Source: Bacteroides ndongoniae
GTDB taxonomy: Bacteria; Bacteroidota; Bacteroidia; Bacteroidales; Bacteroidaceae
Length of the DNA stretch: 64,000 nucleotides
Reading direction: 5' to 3'
Assembly (NCBI RefSeq): GCF_900108345.1
Contig: NZ_FNVV01000014.1
Location: 310,001 to 374,000, forward strand
The position numbers and the translations under genes are program-made. The number at the start of each line of letters is the position of its first letter. Positions within the stretch are counted from its first letter, which is position 1. Positions 34,165-42,563 of this stretch are shown piece by piece. The notes under the pieces were generated by a model. The model was not told where the DNA came from, ran no database searches, and was given only the letters and a program-made list of their open reading frames with translations.

Positions 34165-36573
34165 ATGCCTATGAGACTGCTTATCCTATCCATCAACGCC
34201 CTGCTGAAATTCAGGGCTTACACGGTGCTCAATGTAGTGGGGCTGGCCGTCAGCCTGGCCTGCGTGCTGACCATTGCGCGCTACATCCATCAAGAGAACA
34301 CGGTGAACCGGTGTTTCCCCGACTATGAACGTATCTGCTTAGTGAAGAGAACTGTAAGCAACGGCGAATGCTCATTAAGTGGTTACCGCTCGGGACTGGA
34401 AGAAGACCCGGCGGTGGAGGAGTTTACGGCCTATACTCCGGTGAGCGACCTGACGCTGGTCTTCGGCAAGCGGCAGGTGCAGAGCCGGGTGTTCTCCATC
34501 GACAGCACCTTCTTCAAGTTGTTTCCTTACAAGGTACTGACGGGCAGTAACCGCATCCGCCGTCCGGGCGATGTGATCATCACCCGCTCCTTCTGGGAAG
34601 AGGTACTACAAGGCAAGCCGGTGGTGGGCAGTAGCTTCACTAACGGACAGGGACGGAAGTTTACCATTATCGGTGTGGTAGACGCCCCTACCACCAAGAC
34701 CTCCTGGCAGCCCCAGCTGTTCATGTCCGACGAGGTAGATGACTTCCTCTTCTATAGCCCCTGCTACGCCCTGCGCATGGTGCCCGGCTACGACCTGAAG
34801 GCACTGAACCAAAAGCACGGTAAGGAGGTGCCACGCGACAAGTGGGGCACTTACCAGACCATGCACTATGAATACCTGCCCCTGTCGGAACTCTACTTCG
34901 ATGCCGATCTCGAAAGAGATAATTCCCTATACTGCTTTGGCAATCCGGGCTACATCAGTGTGCTGACGGCGGTCGCCTTTCTGATGGGGCTCATCGGGCT
35001 GCTGAACTTTGTCAACATCTACACCGTCATTATGTCGCGCCGCTCGCGCGAGTTCGGCATTAAGAAGGTGTTCGGGGCGGGCAAGGCAGCTATCTTCGTA
35101 CAGATTTACGTGGAGAATATGTTGCTGGCGGGCTTTGCACTGCTGCTGTGCTGGACCATTCTGGAAGTGACCCGTTACCTGTTCTACAACGAACTCTACA
35201 TCCCTGTGGTCTCTGACGTGCGCTTCGACCTGTTAGTCTCGGCCATCGTACTCTGGGTGCTGCCGCTGCTCACCACCGTCTATCCCTACCTGAAGTTTAC
35301 CCGCAGCCTGCCCGTCAACTCCATCCGCGCCATCACGACCTCGCGCGTGTCCGTACGTTCGCGCATGGTGTTCTTGGGTGTACAGTATGTGCTGACCATT
35401 TTCATCATCAGCGTCTCGCTGTTCTTCGTCAAGCAACTGGACTTCATGCTGCATGCCGACCTGGGCTTCCGCGCGCACGACATCATCAACGCTACCATGT
35501 ATCAAAACTCGTTGAGCTTGTACAAGGACAGTAAGGAAAATATGCTGGACGAAGGTAAACGGCAACGAGCCAACCGCGAATTGGTGAACCGACGTATGGC
35601 CGAAACTACACTTTTCGAGCATTGGTGTCGCAGCACAGACTTTCTACTTGATGGAGGGCAACTGAAGAACTTTGCCCTTGAACGGGCTGAAAATGGGTTT
35701 CATCAGGCGTTGGTCGTCAACATGAGCCAGCGCGAGATGGACATGTACGGGCTGCAACTGGTGGAAGGCCGCCTGTGGAACGACTCTGTAGACGAGGCAT
35801 GGACCCGGAACAGCTTCAAGTGCATCATCAACGAGACGGCCAAGCGGGTGCTGGGCATCAAGGACATCACCCGGGAAAAGCTGCAACCGGAGAGCAAGCA
35901 TTTTGCCTCAAGCTGGATGCCCGACCGTTACAATCCGCCTTGCGAGATTGTGGGCGTCATCAAGGACTTTAATGTGAGACACCTGGCCAAGGCTACCATG
36001 CCCATGGTCATTTATTATAAAGATGAAACATTAGGACTATTCTCCGTGACCGCCGCCTACCGCCACGAAGACCGGGCGCGCGTCATCGACTTCCTGTCCG
36101 GCCTGTACAAGGAAGCTACTGGCCGCACTGACTTTAAGTACACGTTGATAGAAGACGTCCTGGCCAAGATGTACGAGGACGACCGCCGCGTGGTGCGCAT
36201 TTACACGCTCTTCGCCGGTGTGGCCATTCTCATCTCGCTGCTGGGCCTGCTGGCCATTGCGCTGTTCGATATCAGCCAGCGTCGCCGTGAGATAGGCCTG
36301 CGCAAGGTGAACGGTGCCCTGGCGCGTGACATCTACCCGCTGTTGCTCTGCAAGTATCTGGCGGTGCTGGGCGTGTCGACGCTGGTGTCCGTACCATTGT
36401 CGTGGCTGGCCATCACCCTCTACCTGCAAGGCTTTGCCCACAAAGCACCGTTGACGCCCGAACTTTTCGTCGTGGCCGTCCTTGTCACCGCCTTGCTGTC
36501 GCTGTTCACCGTGATGTGGCAGGTGTGGCGCGCGGCGCACGTCAATCCCGCCGAAGTGATAAAGCGTGAGTAG
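34165..36573 (+). CDS. FtsX/MacB-like ABC permease 5 (second subgroup)
   Basis: An 802-residue permease of a second subgroup, whose N-terminus reads RLLILSINALLKFRAYTVLNVV with RYIHQENTVN after TM1, features shared with permease 7 but not with 1-4. Coupling segments are RSREFGIKKVFGAGK and RRREIGLRKVNGAL; the end is NPAEVIKRE. The 4+4 helix plan and two large extracytoplasmic domains are kept. The ATG at 34165 abuts the repeat; the ATG two codons later is an equal candidate. No ATPase domain. Confidence 0.87.
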   Translation: MPMRLLILSINALLKFRAYTVLNVVGLAVSLACVLTIARYIHQENTVNRCFPDYERICLVKRTVSNGECSLSGYRSGLEEDPAVEEFTAYTPVSDLTLVFGKRQVQSRVFSIDSTFFKLFPYKVLTGSNRIRRPGDVIITRSFWEEVLQGKPVVGSSFTNGQGRKFTIIGVVDAPTTKTSWQPQLFMSDEVDDFLFYSPCYALRMVPGYDLKALNQKHGKEVPRDKWGTYQTMHYEYLPLSELYFDADLERDNSLYCFGNPGYISVLTAVAFLMGLIGLLNFVNIYTVIMSRRSREFGIKKVFGAGKAAIFVQIYVENMLLAGFALLLCWTILEVTRYLFYNELYIPVVSDVRFDLLVSAIVLWVLPLLTTVYPYLKFTRSLPVNSIRAITTSRVSVRSRMVFLGVQYVLTIFIISVSLFFVKQLDFMLHADLGFRAHDIINATMYQNSLSLYKDSKENMLDEGKRQRANRELVNRRMAETTLFEHWCRSTDFLLDGGQLKNFALERAENGFHQALVVNMSQREMDMYGLQLVEGRLWNDSVDEAWTRNSFKCIINETAKRVLGIKDITREKLQPESKHFASSWMPDRYNPPCEIVGVIKDFNVRHLAKATMPMVIYYKDETLGLFSVTAAYRHEDRARVIDFLSGLYKEATGRTDFKYTLIEDVLAKMYEDDRRVVRIYTLFAGVAILISLLGLLAIALFDISQRRREIGLRKVNGALARDIYPLLLCKYLAVLGVSTLVSVPLSWLAITLYLQGFAHKAPLTPELFVVAVLVTALLSLFTVMWQVWRAAHVNPAEVIKRE

Positions 36574-36582
36574 AAACCGGAC

Positions 36583-36598
36583 TGGCATTTCTCCTGCC
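36583..36598 (+). promoter_or_regulatory. Weak sigma-54-like site before the permease 6 spacer
   Basis: TGGCATTTCTCCTGCC has GG and GC at the right spacing for -24/-12, but two other consensus positions differ, and it also forms a GGCA/TGCC hairpin. It could start a second transcript for permeases 6-7 and the ATPase. Low confidence. Confidence 0.25.
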
Positions 36599-36618
36599 GG
36601 GAAGAGGCCGATGACTTG

Positions 36619-36728
36619 CTGCAAAGCGGATGCAGTGGCTCTGCAAAGGCGATGCAGTAACGCTGCAAAGGCGGTGCAGTGACGCTGCAACGAGGGTGCA
36701 GTAACACTGCAACGAGGGCGCAGCGACA
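36619..36728. repeat. Five 22-bp tandem repeats upstream of permease 6
   Basis: Five contiguous 22-bp units start at 36619, 36641, 36663, 36685 and 36707. Each begins CTGCAA and contains TGCAG (GCGCAG in the last), so each unit can form a small CTGCA/TGCAG hairpin. They sit in a 287-bp non-coding spacer (36574-36860) that has no other feature apart from the weak sigma-54-like site. Confidence 0.88.
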
Positions 36729-36860
36729 AAACAGCCGGCCTTCGCTTCGGACAATGCCTGGGGAGGAAAAGACTTCCGCGGCTTGAATGTATTGCCAAGG
36801 TCGGGAGAAAAAAGAAATGAGAAATAAAGAATGAATGGAAATTATAATAGAAAGAATGTG

Positions 36861-39227
36861 ATGATACTGAACGTAACACTGAAAATGATTCTCAGGAGCT
36901 GGTGGCGGAACAAGGTGTTCTTCCTCGTCTCCGTGGCCAGTCTGGCCTTGGGGTTGGCATGTACCAACCTGCTGATGACTTATTTCGTACATGAACACGG
37001 GTTAGAGGGGAGCAACCCCGATCGCGACCGCATCGTCTTCCTGCGGCAGGACGACCCGATGAACGAGGGAAAGCGTGTGGCTTATGCCGCTGCCGACATT
37101 CCCCAACGCCTGAAGGACAGCTATGCCGAGGTGGAGGATTATTTGCGGCTGGGCAAGTTGGATATGCTCTCCTGCAAGGTGGACGGCCGGAAGGTGGACG
37201 GCAACCTGATACTGCTCTCGGCCGACACGACGCTAACCCGCTTCTTCGACTACCGCACGGCTCAGGGCAGTCTGGAGCAGGTGCTCCACCGTCCGGATCA
37301 GGTAGCCCTGAGTGCTGCCTGTGCCCGCAGGCTCTTCGGAGGCGGCGAAGCCTTCGGACGGCACATCGAAGTGCAGTCCGAAAGCCGTGGCAGGCAGACG
37401 TACCAAGTGGCGGCAGTGCTCGAAGAACGTGGGCAGTCGCTTCTCCGGTTTGACATGCTGACCGCACAGACTTCCGATTACTGGGGTGGTCCGACGCTGC
37501 TGAAGCTTTCGCCGGGGACGGATGCCGTCCGCCTGGCCGACAAGATAAACGCCGATCAGGTTCCTACCCTGATGCCCGGTCAGACGAAGTATCACCTCGA
37601 TCCGTTGGAAGCCGTCTGCTTCACCACGCCCGACGACGCTTCGCAACAGACGCTTGACTACATCAGCCAGACACCCGTGCAGACGCTTTACATCAGCCTG
37701 CTGGCAGCGGTGCTGATACTGGTCATCGCCTGCTGCAACTATACCAACATGAGCCTTTCGCGCCTGCTGCAACAGTTGCGCATGATTCACGTGGAGAAGC
37801 TGATGGGCGGTACGCTGCGCAGCATCCGCCTGCAACTCTTCGGTGACGCTTTCCTGACGGTCGTGTTGGCCTTCATCCTTTCTATGCTGTTGGTGAACGA
37901 CTGTCTGGCGGTGTTCAACGGCCTGCTGGGTTCGCGGCTCACGATGGGATTCTTCTTCAGCAGCCGGATGTTGCCGTGGCTGTTGTTGTTCGTGTTGGTC
38001 ATGTCGGTCGTGCCGGCGTGGTATATCAGTCGCCGCCTGTCGCGTCTGTCGTTCAGCCAATACCGCACGCTCTACGGCGGACGGCGCAAGCAACGTTTCG
38101 TAGCTGTGCTGGTGACGGTGCAGTTTGCTATCTCCATCGGCCTGTTGCTGGCCACCCTGACGGCTCGTCGTCAGATGAGGCTGACCGAACGGCAGGCCGA
38201 CCGCTACGCGGACTGCATCGAAATAGGTGACGGATTCGGCGCCCCGCTGGCTCCGCTGAAGGCCGAACTGGAGAAGCGCGTGCAGGGCATCGAGTCGGTG
38301 ACGCTCTCCAACGGGCCGGTGCTGAACGCCTGGATACGCCAGCTGACGGTGAGACGCCCCGACGGTAGCGAGGTGCATACCAACCTGCTGGCATTGGAAG
38401 GCGATACGTCCCTGCTGCATACGCTGCGCATGGAGCAGCTGAGCGGCGAGCGGCCTGCCCGCCTGCTGGAGCAGATGGCGCGCCCCGTATTAGTGAACGA
38501 GAGCTTTGTCCGCCAGTTGGTACCGGCGGGCACAGATCCTGTCGGACGTTCGTTGCGCGAGTTCGATGCAGAGGCCGATGACAGTCTGGCTGTAGTGGCG
38601 GGTGTGGTACGCGACTTTTCCGTCAATTCATTGGAAGAGGCCGTGACGCCGCTTGTGGTCAGCCTGCTGTCCGAAAGCGGTTTGCAGAAGGCTGCCTGCC
38701 TTCAAATCCGCCTGCGCCCCGAAAGTCGTACGGAGGCTTTGCAACAAATCGAATCCGTATGGGACGAAATAAATCCCGGACAGCCGTTCCGTTATACGGA
38801 CATGCACCGGGAATTCATGGAGCGGAACGAGAAAGTGCTCTCGCTGTCGCACCTGCTGACGTTCTACGCCCTCATCGGCTTGCTGCTGACGGGCTTCGGC
38901 CTGTTCGGCATCGCCTGGTATGCCACCCGCCAGCGGATACGCGAAATCAGCATCCGCAAGGTGCACGGTGCCACGCGCGGGCAGATCATCTGGCTGCTCA
39001 ACAAGCCTTTCTGCCTCTATGCCGCAGTGGCCTACGTGCTGGCCATGCCCGTCGCCTGGTGGCTGATGCAGCGCTGGTTAGAGCAGTTTGCCTATCGTGC
39101 CCCGCTTTCGGTCGGCATCTTTGTATGGCCGCTGGTTGTCGTATGGGGCGTGTCTGCCCTCATCGTCTGCCTGCAAGGCTGGATGCTGAGCCGGGTGAAG
39201 CCGGTGGAGGCGATGAAGAATGAATAA
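36861..39227 (+). CDS. FtsX/MacB-like ABC permease 6 (divergent)
   Basis: A 788-residue permease and the most divergent of the seven. It opens MILNVTLKMILRSWWRNKVF, with TM1 about 18-40, and its first coupling segment is weak (LRMIHVEKLMGGTLR), while the second is standard (RIREISIRKVHGATR). It ends VKPVEAMKNE instead of NPAEVxKRE. I start at the ATG 36861, ten codons inside the longest frame, because this gives the family-like N-terminus. It follows the five-copy 22-bp array and is separated from permease 7 by only 11 bp, so those two are tightly coupled. Confidence 0.86.
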   Translation: MILNVTLKMILRSWWRNKVFFLVSVASLALGLACTNLLMTYFVHEHGLEGSNPDRDRIVFLRQDDPMNEGKRVAYAAADIPQRLKDSYAEVEDYLRLGKLDMLSCKVDGRKVDGNLILLSADTTLTRFFDYRTAQGSLEQVLHRPDQVALSAACARRLFGGGEAFGRHIEVQSESRGRQTYQVAAVLEERGQSLLRFDMLTAQTSDYWGGPTLLKLSPGTDAVRLADKINADQVPTLMPGQTKYHLDPLEAVCFTTPDDASQQTLDYISQTPVQTLYISLLAAVLILVIACCNYTNMSLSRLLQQLRMIHVEKLMGGTLRSIRLQLFGDAFLTVVLAFILSMLLVNDCLAVFNGLLGSRLTMGFFFSSRMLPWLLLFVLVMSVVPAWYISRRLSRLSFSQYRTLYGGRRKQRFVAVLVTVQFAISIGLLLATLTARRQMRLTERQADRYADCIEIGDGFGAPLAPLKAELEKRVQGIESVTLSNGPVLNAWIRQLTVRRPDGSEVHTNLLALEGDTSLLHTLRMEQLSGERPARLLEQMARPVLVNESFVRQLVPAGTDPVGRSLREFDAEADDSLAVVAGVVRDFSVNSLEEAVTPLVVSLLSESGLQKAACLQIRLRPESRTEALQQIESVWDEINPGQPFRYTDMHREFMERNEKVLSLSHLLTFYALIGLLLTGFGLFGIAWYATRQRIREISIRKVHGATRGQIIWLLNKPFCLYAAVAYVLAMPVAWWLMQRWLEQFAYRAPLSVGIFVWPLVVVWGVSALIVCLQGWMLSRVKPVEAMKNE

Positions 39228-39238
39228 ATAATGAATAT

Positions 39239-41632
39239 ATGAAAGCATTACTCTTATCCATCCGTACCATCCTACGCTTCAGGACCTACACCGCCATCAA
39301 TGTGCTGGGACTGGCCCTGAGTCTGGGTTGTGTCTTTGTGCTGGTGCGTTACATCCACCAGGAGTATACTGTCAATCATTTTGTGCCCGAGGCCGACCGG
39401 ACCTTCCTGACAGTTGTTTTCAAGGAAGGAGAACCGAGAGGGTCATTGGGCGAGAGCGGGGACCGGAACAACGACCCCAATTACCGCAATCCGCTGGATC
39501 ATCCGGCAGTGGAGGCGTTCAGCCGGTTTATGATGTTTGACGATGACTTTGTGGCGAAGGACGACTATCGCTATGCGGTAAATACCATAGTGGTGGACAG
39601 CCTGTTCTTCGACCTGATACCTTACGGCTGCAAGGAAGGCAGTCTGCAACTAAAGCCCGACGAAGCCCTGCTGACGCCACAGGCCGCTCTACGGATATTC
39701 GGGACCGAGCATGCCGTGGGCAAGGAGCTGGTTACGTCGTCGGGTAAGCCCGTCCGTGTGGCTGGCATCCTGAAGGAGCCGTCCACAAAGTCCTCTTTCC
39801 AGTTCGATGTCGTCTTATCGGTATATCTGATGAGGGACTGGAGCCGGGTGGCCTACGAAGTGGTACGCCTGCATCGCCCCGAGGACGGGAACGAGATAAA
39901 CCAGGCCAACCGTACCCCCATGAAACTGGTATACTATGGTAACCTGGCCGTCTATTACCAGCTTGTTCCGCTCAAGAACTTCTACCTGAGCAGGCAGGTA
40001 TCTGCTTATGTCGACTCGGTAACTCAGGGTCGTCCGGACGTGCTCAGGCTGCTCGGACTGGTAGTGGGGCTGATTCTGCTGGTAGGCTTGCTCAACTACA
40101 TGAACCTCTATTCGGTCGTGATGCTGAAGCGGGGCCGCGAACTGGGCATGAAGAAGGTATTAGGAGCCGGCAAAGGGCAAATCTTCCTCCAGCTCTATGC
40201 GGAGAATGTCTGCCTGAATGCGGCGGTCGTCTTTCTGGCCTGGCTGCTGGTAGAGGTGACGCGGCGGTTGGTGGACGTGTGGTTCGACATTCCCGTACAA
40301 GGCGACCTGCGCTTCGACCTGCTGCTGTCCGCGGCTGTGCTGTTCCTGCTGCCGCTCTTCACCATGCTGCCGCCTTACTGGCGCTATGCGCATGCCGCCC
40401 CTATGCGTTCGCTCAGTCAGGTGGGGGTAGGAGGTAAGGCAACCCGTTCGCGCACGGTGTTCCTCTTCCTGCAATACGTCATTGCCTTTTGCCTGACGGT
40501 AGCCGCCATCTACCTGAGCCGCCACTTGCAGTTCTTGCTGCATACGGACGTGGGCTACCGCACGGAGGACATCATTCAGTGCCAGTTTTGGAAAGAGAAC
40601 CCAGCGGCCATAAGTAACTGGGAAATCGGAGAACAAGAGCTGAAGAAGAAAGAGGCCGCCTTTGCCCTGCTGGAAAAACGCATCGGGGAGTCACCCTTGT
40701 TTACAGGAATGACTTATGGCATCCCGCCCTACAATCTGCAACCGGATACCCGCTTCCATACGGACGACGGACAGGAAGTGGAGGTTTGCTATCTCTGGGC
40801 CTCGCGCGAATACATGGATTTCTTCGGTTTCCGGCTGCTGGAAGGCCGGGGATGGAAAGGAGAGGAGGACAAATATGCCTACAAGCTGATAGCTAACCGG
40901 GCTTTCCTCCAGGCCCTGCACATCCGGGACTGGCGGACGGAGAAGGTCACGCCGAACCAACGCTTCTGGTACCGTTCGGGTGACGACTGGAATAAGATTC
41001 CCTCCTACGACATCATAGGTGTGGTAGATGACTTCCGCACCGGCCACTTGTCGGGCGGAAACCAGCCGATTGTCTTCATTTATCAGAACGGCTGGCGCGA
41101 CTTCACGTTCCTCTCCATCGCCCCCGGTAAGCGGAAGGAAGCCATCGCCTTCCTCAGCGACCTTTACCAGGAGGCTGTGGGCCGGGGCGACTTTGAGTAT
41201 TCGTTCGTCACGGACGAGATAGCCCGCCTGCACGAGGAAGACCGGAAGGTGACGCGCATCGTCATCACCTTTGCCCTGATAGCCATCGTCATCGCCTGCC
41301 TGGGGCTGTTCGGGCTGTCGCTCTACGACATTCGCCAGCGCTACCGCGAGATAGCCCTTCGCAAGGTGCACGGCGCACAGGTGGCCGACATCTGCCGCCT
41401 GTTGCTGCGCAAGTACTTTGTTCTGCTGGGAGCTGCCTTCGTGACGGGAGCCGTCATTGCTTACGTCGGCATCCACCGCTATATGGAGGACTTCCCTCAT
41501 CACGCTCCGCTCTCGTTGTGGATTTTCCTTGTGGCGGGTGTGATAGTAGCCATCATCGCCCTGCTCACCGTGCTGTGGCAGATACGCCGGGCGTCGCAGG
41601 TGAATCCGGCAGAGGTGATGAAGAGGGAGTAG
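39239..41632 (+). CDS. FtsX/MacB-like ABC permease 7 (second subgroup)
   Basis: A 797-residue permease paired with permease 5 in type: KALLLSIRTILRFRTYTAINV at the start and RYIHQEYTVN after TM1. Coupling segments are RGRELGMKKVLGAGK and RYREIALRKVHGAQ, and it ends NPAEVMKRE. Eight helices in the usual positions and two large extracytoplasmic domains are predicted. It starts 11 bp after permease 6 and is followed by an inverted palindromic repeat and then the ATPase gene. Confidence 0.88.
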   Translation: MKALLLSIRTILRFRTYTAINVLGLALSLGCVFVLVRYIHQEYTVNHFVPEADRTFLTVVFKEGEPRGSLGESGDRNNDPNYRNPLDHPAVEAFSRFMMFDDDFVAKDDYRYAVNTIVVDSLFFDLIPYGCKEGSLQLKPDEALLTPQAALRIFGTEHAVGKELVTSSGKPVRVAGILKEPSTKSSFQFDVVLSVYLMRDWSRVAYEVVRLHRPEDGNEINQANRTPMKLVYYGNLAVYYQLVPLKNFYLSRQVSAYVDSVTQGRPDVLRLLGLVVGLILLVGLLNYMNLYSVVMLKRGRELGMKKVLGAGKGQIFLQLYAENVCLNAAVVFLAWLLVEVTRRLVDVWFDIPVQGDLRFDLLLSAAVLFLLPLFTMLPPYWRYAHAAPMRSLSQVGVGGKATRSRTVFLFLQYVIAFCLTVAAIYLSRHLQFLLHTDVGYRTEDIIQCQFWKENPAAISNWEIGEQELKKKEAAFALLEKRIGESPLFTGMTYGIPPYNLQPDTRFHTDDGQEVEVCYLWASREYMDFFGFRLLEGRGWKGEEDKYAYKLIANRAFLQALHIRDWRTEKVTPNQRFWYRSGDDWNKIPSYDIIGVVDDFRTGHLSGGNQPIVFIYQNGWRDFTFLSIAPGKRKEAIAFLSDLYQEAVGRGDFEYSFVTDEIARLHEEDRKVTRIVITFALIAIVIACLGLFGLSLYDIRQRYREIALRKVHGAQVADICRLLLRKYFVLLGAAFVTGAVIAYVGIHRYMEDFPHHAPLSLWIFLVAGVIVAIIALLTVLWQIRRASQVNPAEVMKRE

Positions 41633-41635
41633 GGG

Positions 41636-41672
41636 GCCTCACCCCCGGCCCCTCTCCCAAGGAGAGGGGGAT
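41636..41672 (-). repeat. Palindromic repeat downstream of permease 7 (inverted)
   Basis: Reverse-orientation copy (GCCTCACCCCCGGCCCC and a CCTCTCC/GGAGAGG hairpin) starting 3 bp after the permease 7 stop. It is the last copy in the locus. Confidence 0.85.
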
Positions 41673-41800
41673 GAATATATATAAGGAGTAAGAGGGAGTT
41701 ATCCGATTACTGAATAAAAAGAAAGACTGATTATAAAATTAACTGTATATTTAACCCGTCTTTTCCCATCAAGCGGAAAAGGCATTAAAACTGAAAGATT

Positions 41801-42475
41801 ATGATTAAGACTGTAAATTTGCAGAAGATCTTCCGTACGGAAGAAGTACAGACATTGGCTTTGAACAATGTGAATATCGAAGTGAACGAAGGTGAATTTG
41901 TAGCTATCATGGGACCGTCGGGTTGCGGTAAGTCCACACTGCTCAACATACTTGGGTTGCTGGACAATCCTACATCGGGCGAATACTACCTGAACGGAAC
42001 GGAAGTATCGAAATACACCGAGGCGCAGCGCACCAGCTTGCGCAAGGGTGTCATCGGTTTTGTCTTCCAAAGCTTCAACCTGATTGACGAACTGAATGTG
42101 TATGAGAACATTGAACTGCCGCTGCTCTATATGGGCGTACCTGCCAGCGAACGCAAACGTCGTATTGAGCAGGCAATGGAGCGTATGGCCATCAGTCACC
42201 GCTCCAAGCACTTCCCGCAGCAACTTTCCGGCGGTCAGCAGCAGCGTGTAGCCATTGCCCGTGCCGTGGTAGCTAACCCGAAGCTGATTCTGGCCGACGA
42301 GCCTACCGGTAACCTTGACTCGAAGAACGGTAAGGAAGTGATGGATTTGCTGAAGGAACTGAACAAGGAAGGCACGACCATCGTCATGGTGACGCACTCG
42401 CAGCACGATGCCGGCTTTGCCGACCGCATCATCAACCTGTTCGACGGACAGGTGGTGGCCGAGGCAAACCTGTAA
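41801..42475 (+). CDS. ABC ATPase of the permease locus (LolD/MacB type)
   Basis: A 224-residue nucleotide-binding subunit. Motifs in order: Walker A GPSGCGKST (about residue 38-46), Q-loop FVFQSF, signature LSGGQQQR, Walker B LILADEPTGNLDS and switch histidine in VTHSQHD. The sequence type is that of LolD, FtsE and the MacB ATPase domain, which act by mechanotransmission rather than true channel transport. It is the only ATPase beside seven permeases that lack one, so it may power all of them. It lies 168 bp after permease 7 and ends in a strong terminator. Confidence 0.93.
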   Translation: MIKTVNLQKIFRTEEVQTLALNNVNIEVNEGEFVAIMGPSGCGKSTLLNILGLLDNPTSGEYYLNGTEVSKYTEAQRTSLRKGVIGFVFQSFNLIDELNVYENIELPLLYMGVPASERKRRIEQAMERMAISHRSKHFPQQLSGGQQQRVAIARAVVANPKLILADEPTGNLDSKNGKEVMDLLKELNKEGTTIVMVTHSQHDAGFADRIINLFDGQVVAEANL

Positions 42476-42500
42476 GACTAGTTGAGATATAAAAAGAATA

Positions 42501-42530
42501 GAGGGCACATCCACTGGCGGATGTGCCCTC
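42501..42530. terminator. Bidirectional terminator between the export locus and spt
   Basis: Perfect 12-bp arms, GAGGGCACATCC (42501-42512) and its complement (42519-42530), with a 6-base loop. It is flanked by A-rich and T-rich sequence and lies between convergent genes. Confidence 0.88.
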
Positions 42531-42563
42531 TTATTAAAAATAGGAATGTCTATTTGTCAGTGT

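Noticed and set aside
36619..36728. Short evenly spaced repeats as a CRISPR array
   Set aside because: The units are contiguous, with no unique spacers between them, and no cas gene is present. The same holds for the arrays at 22284 and 47311.
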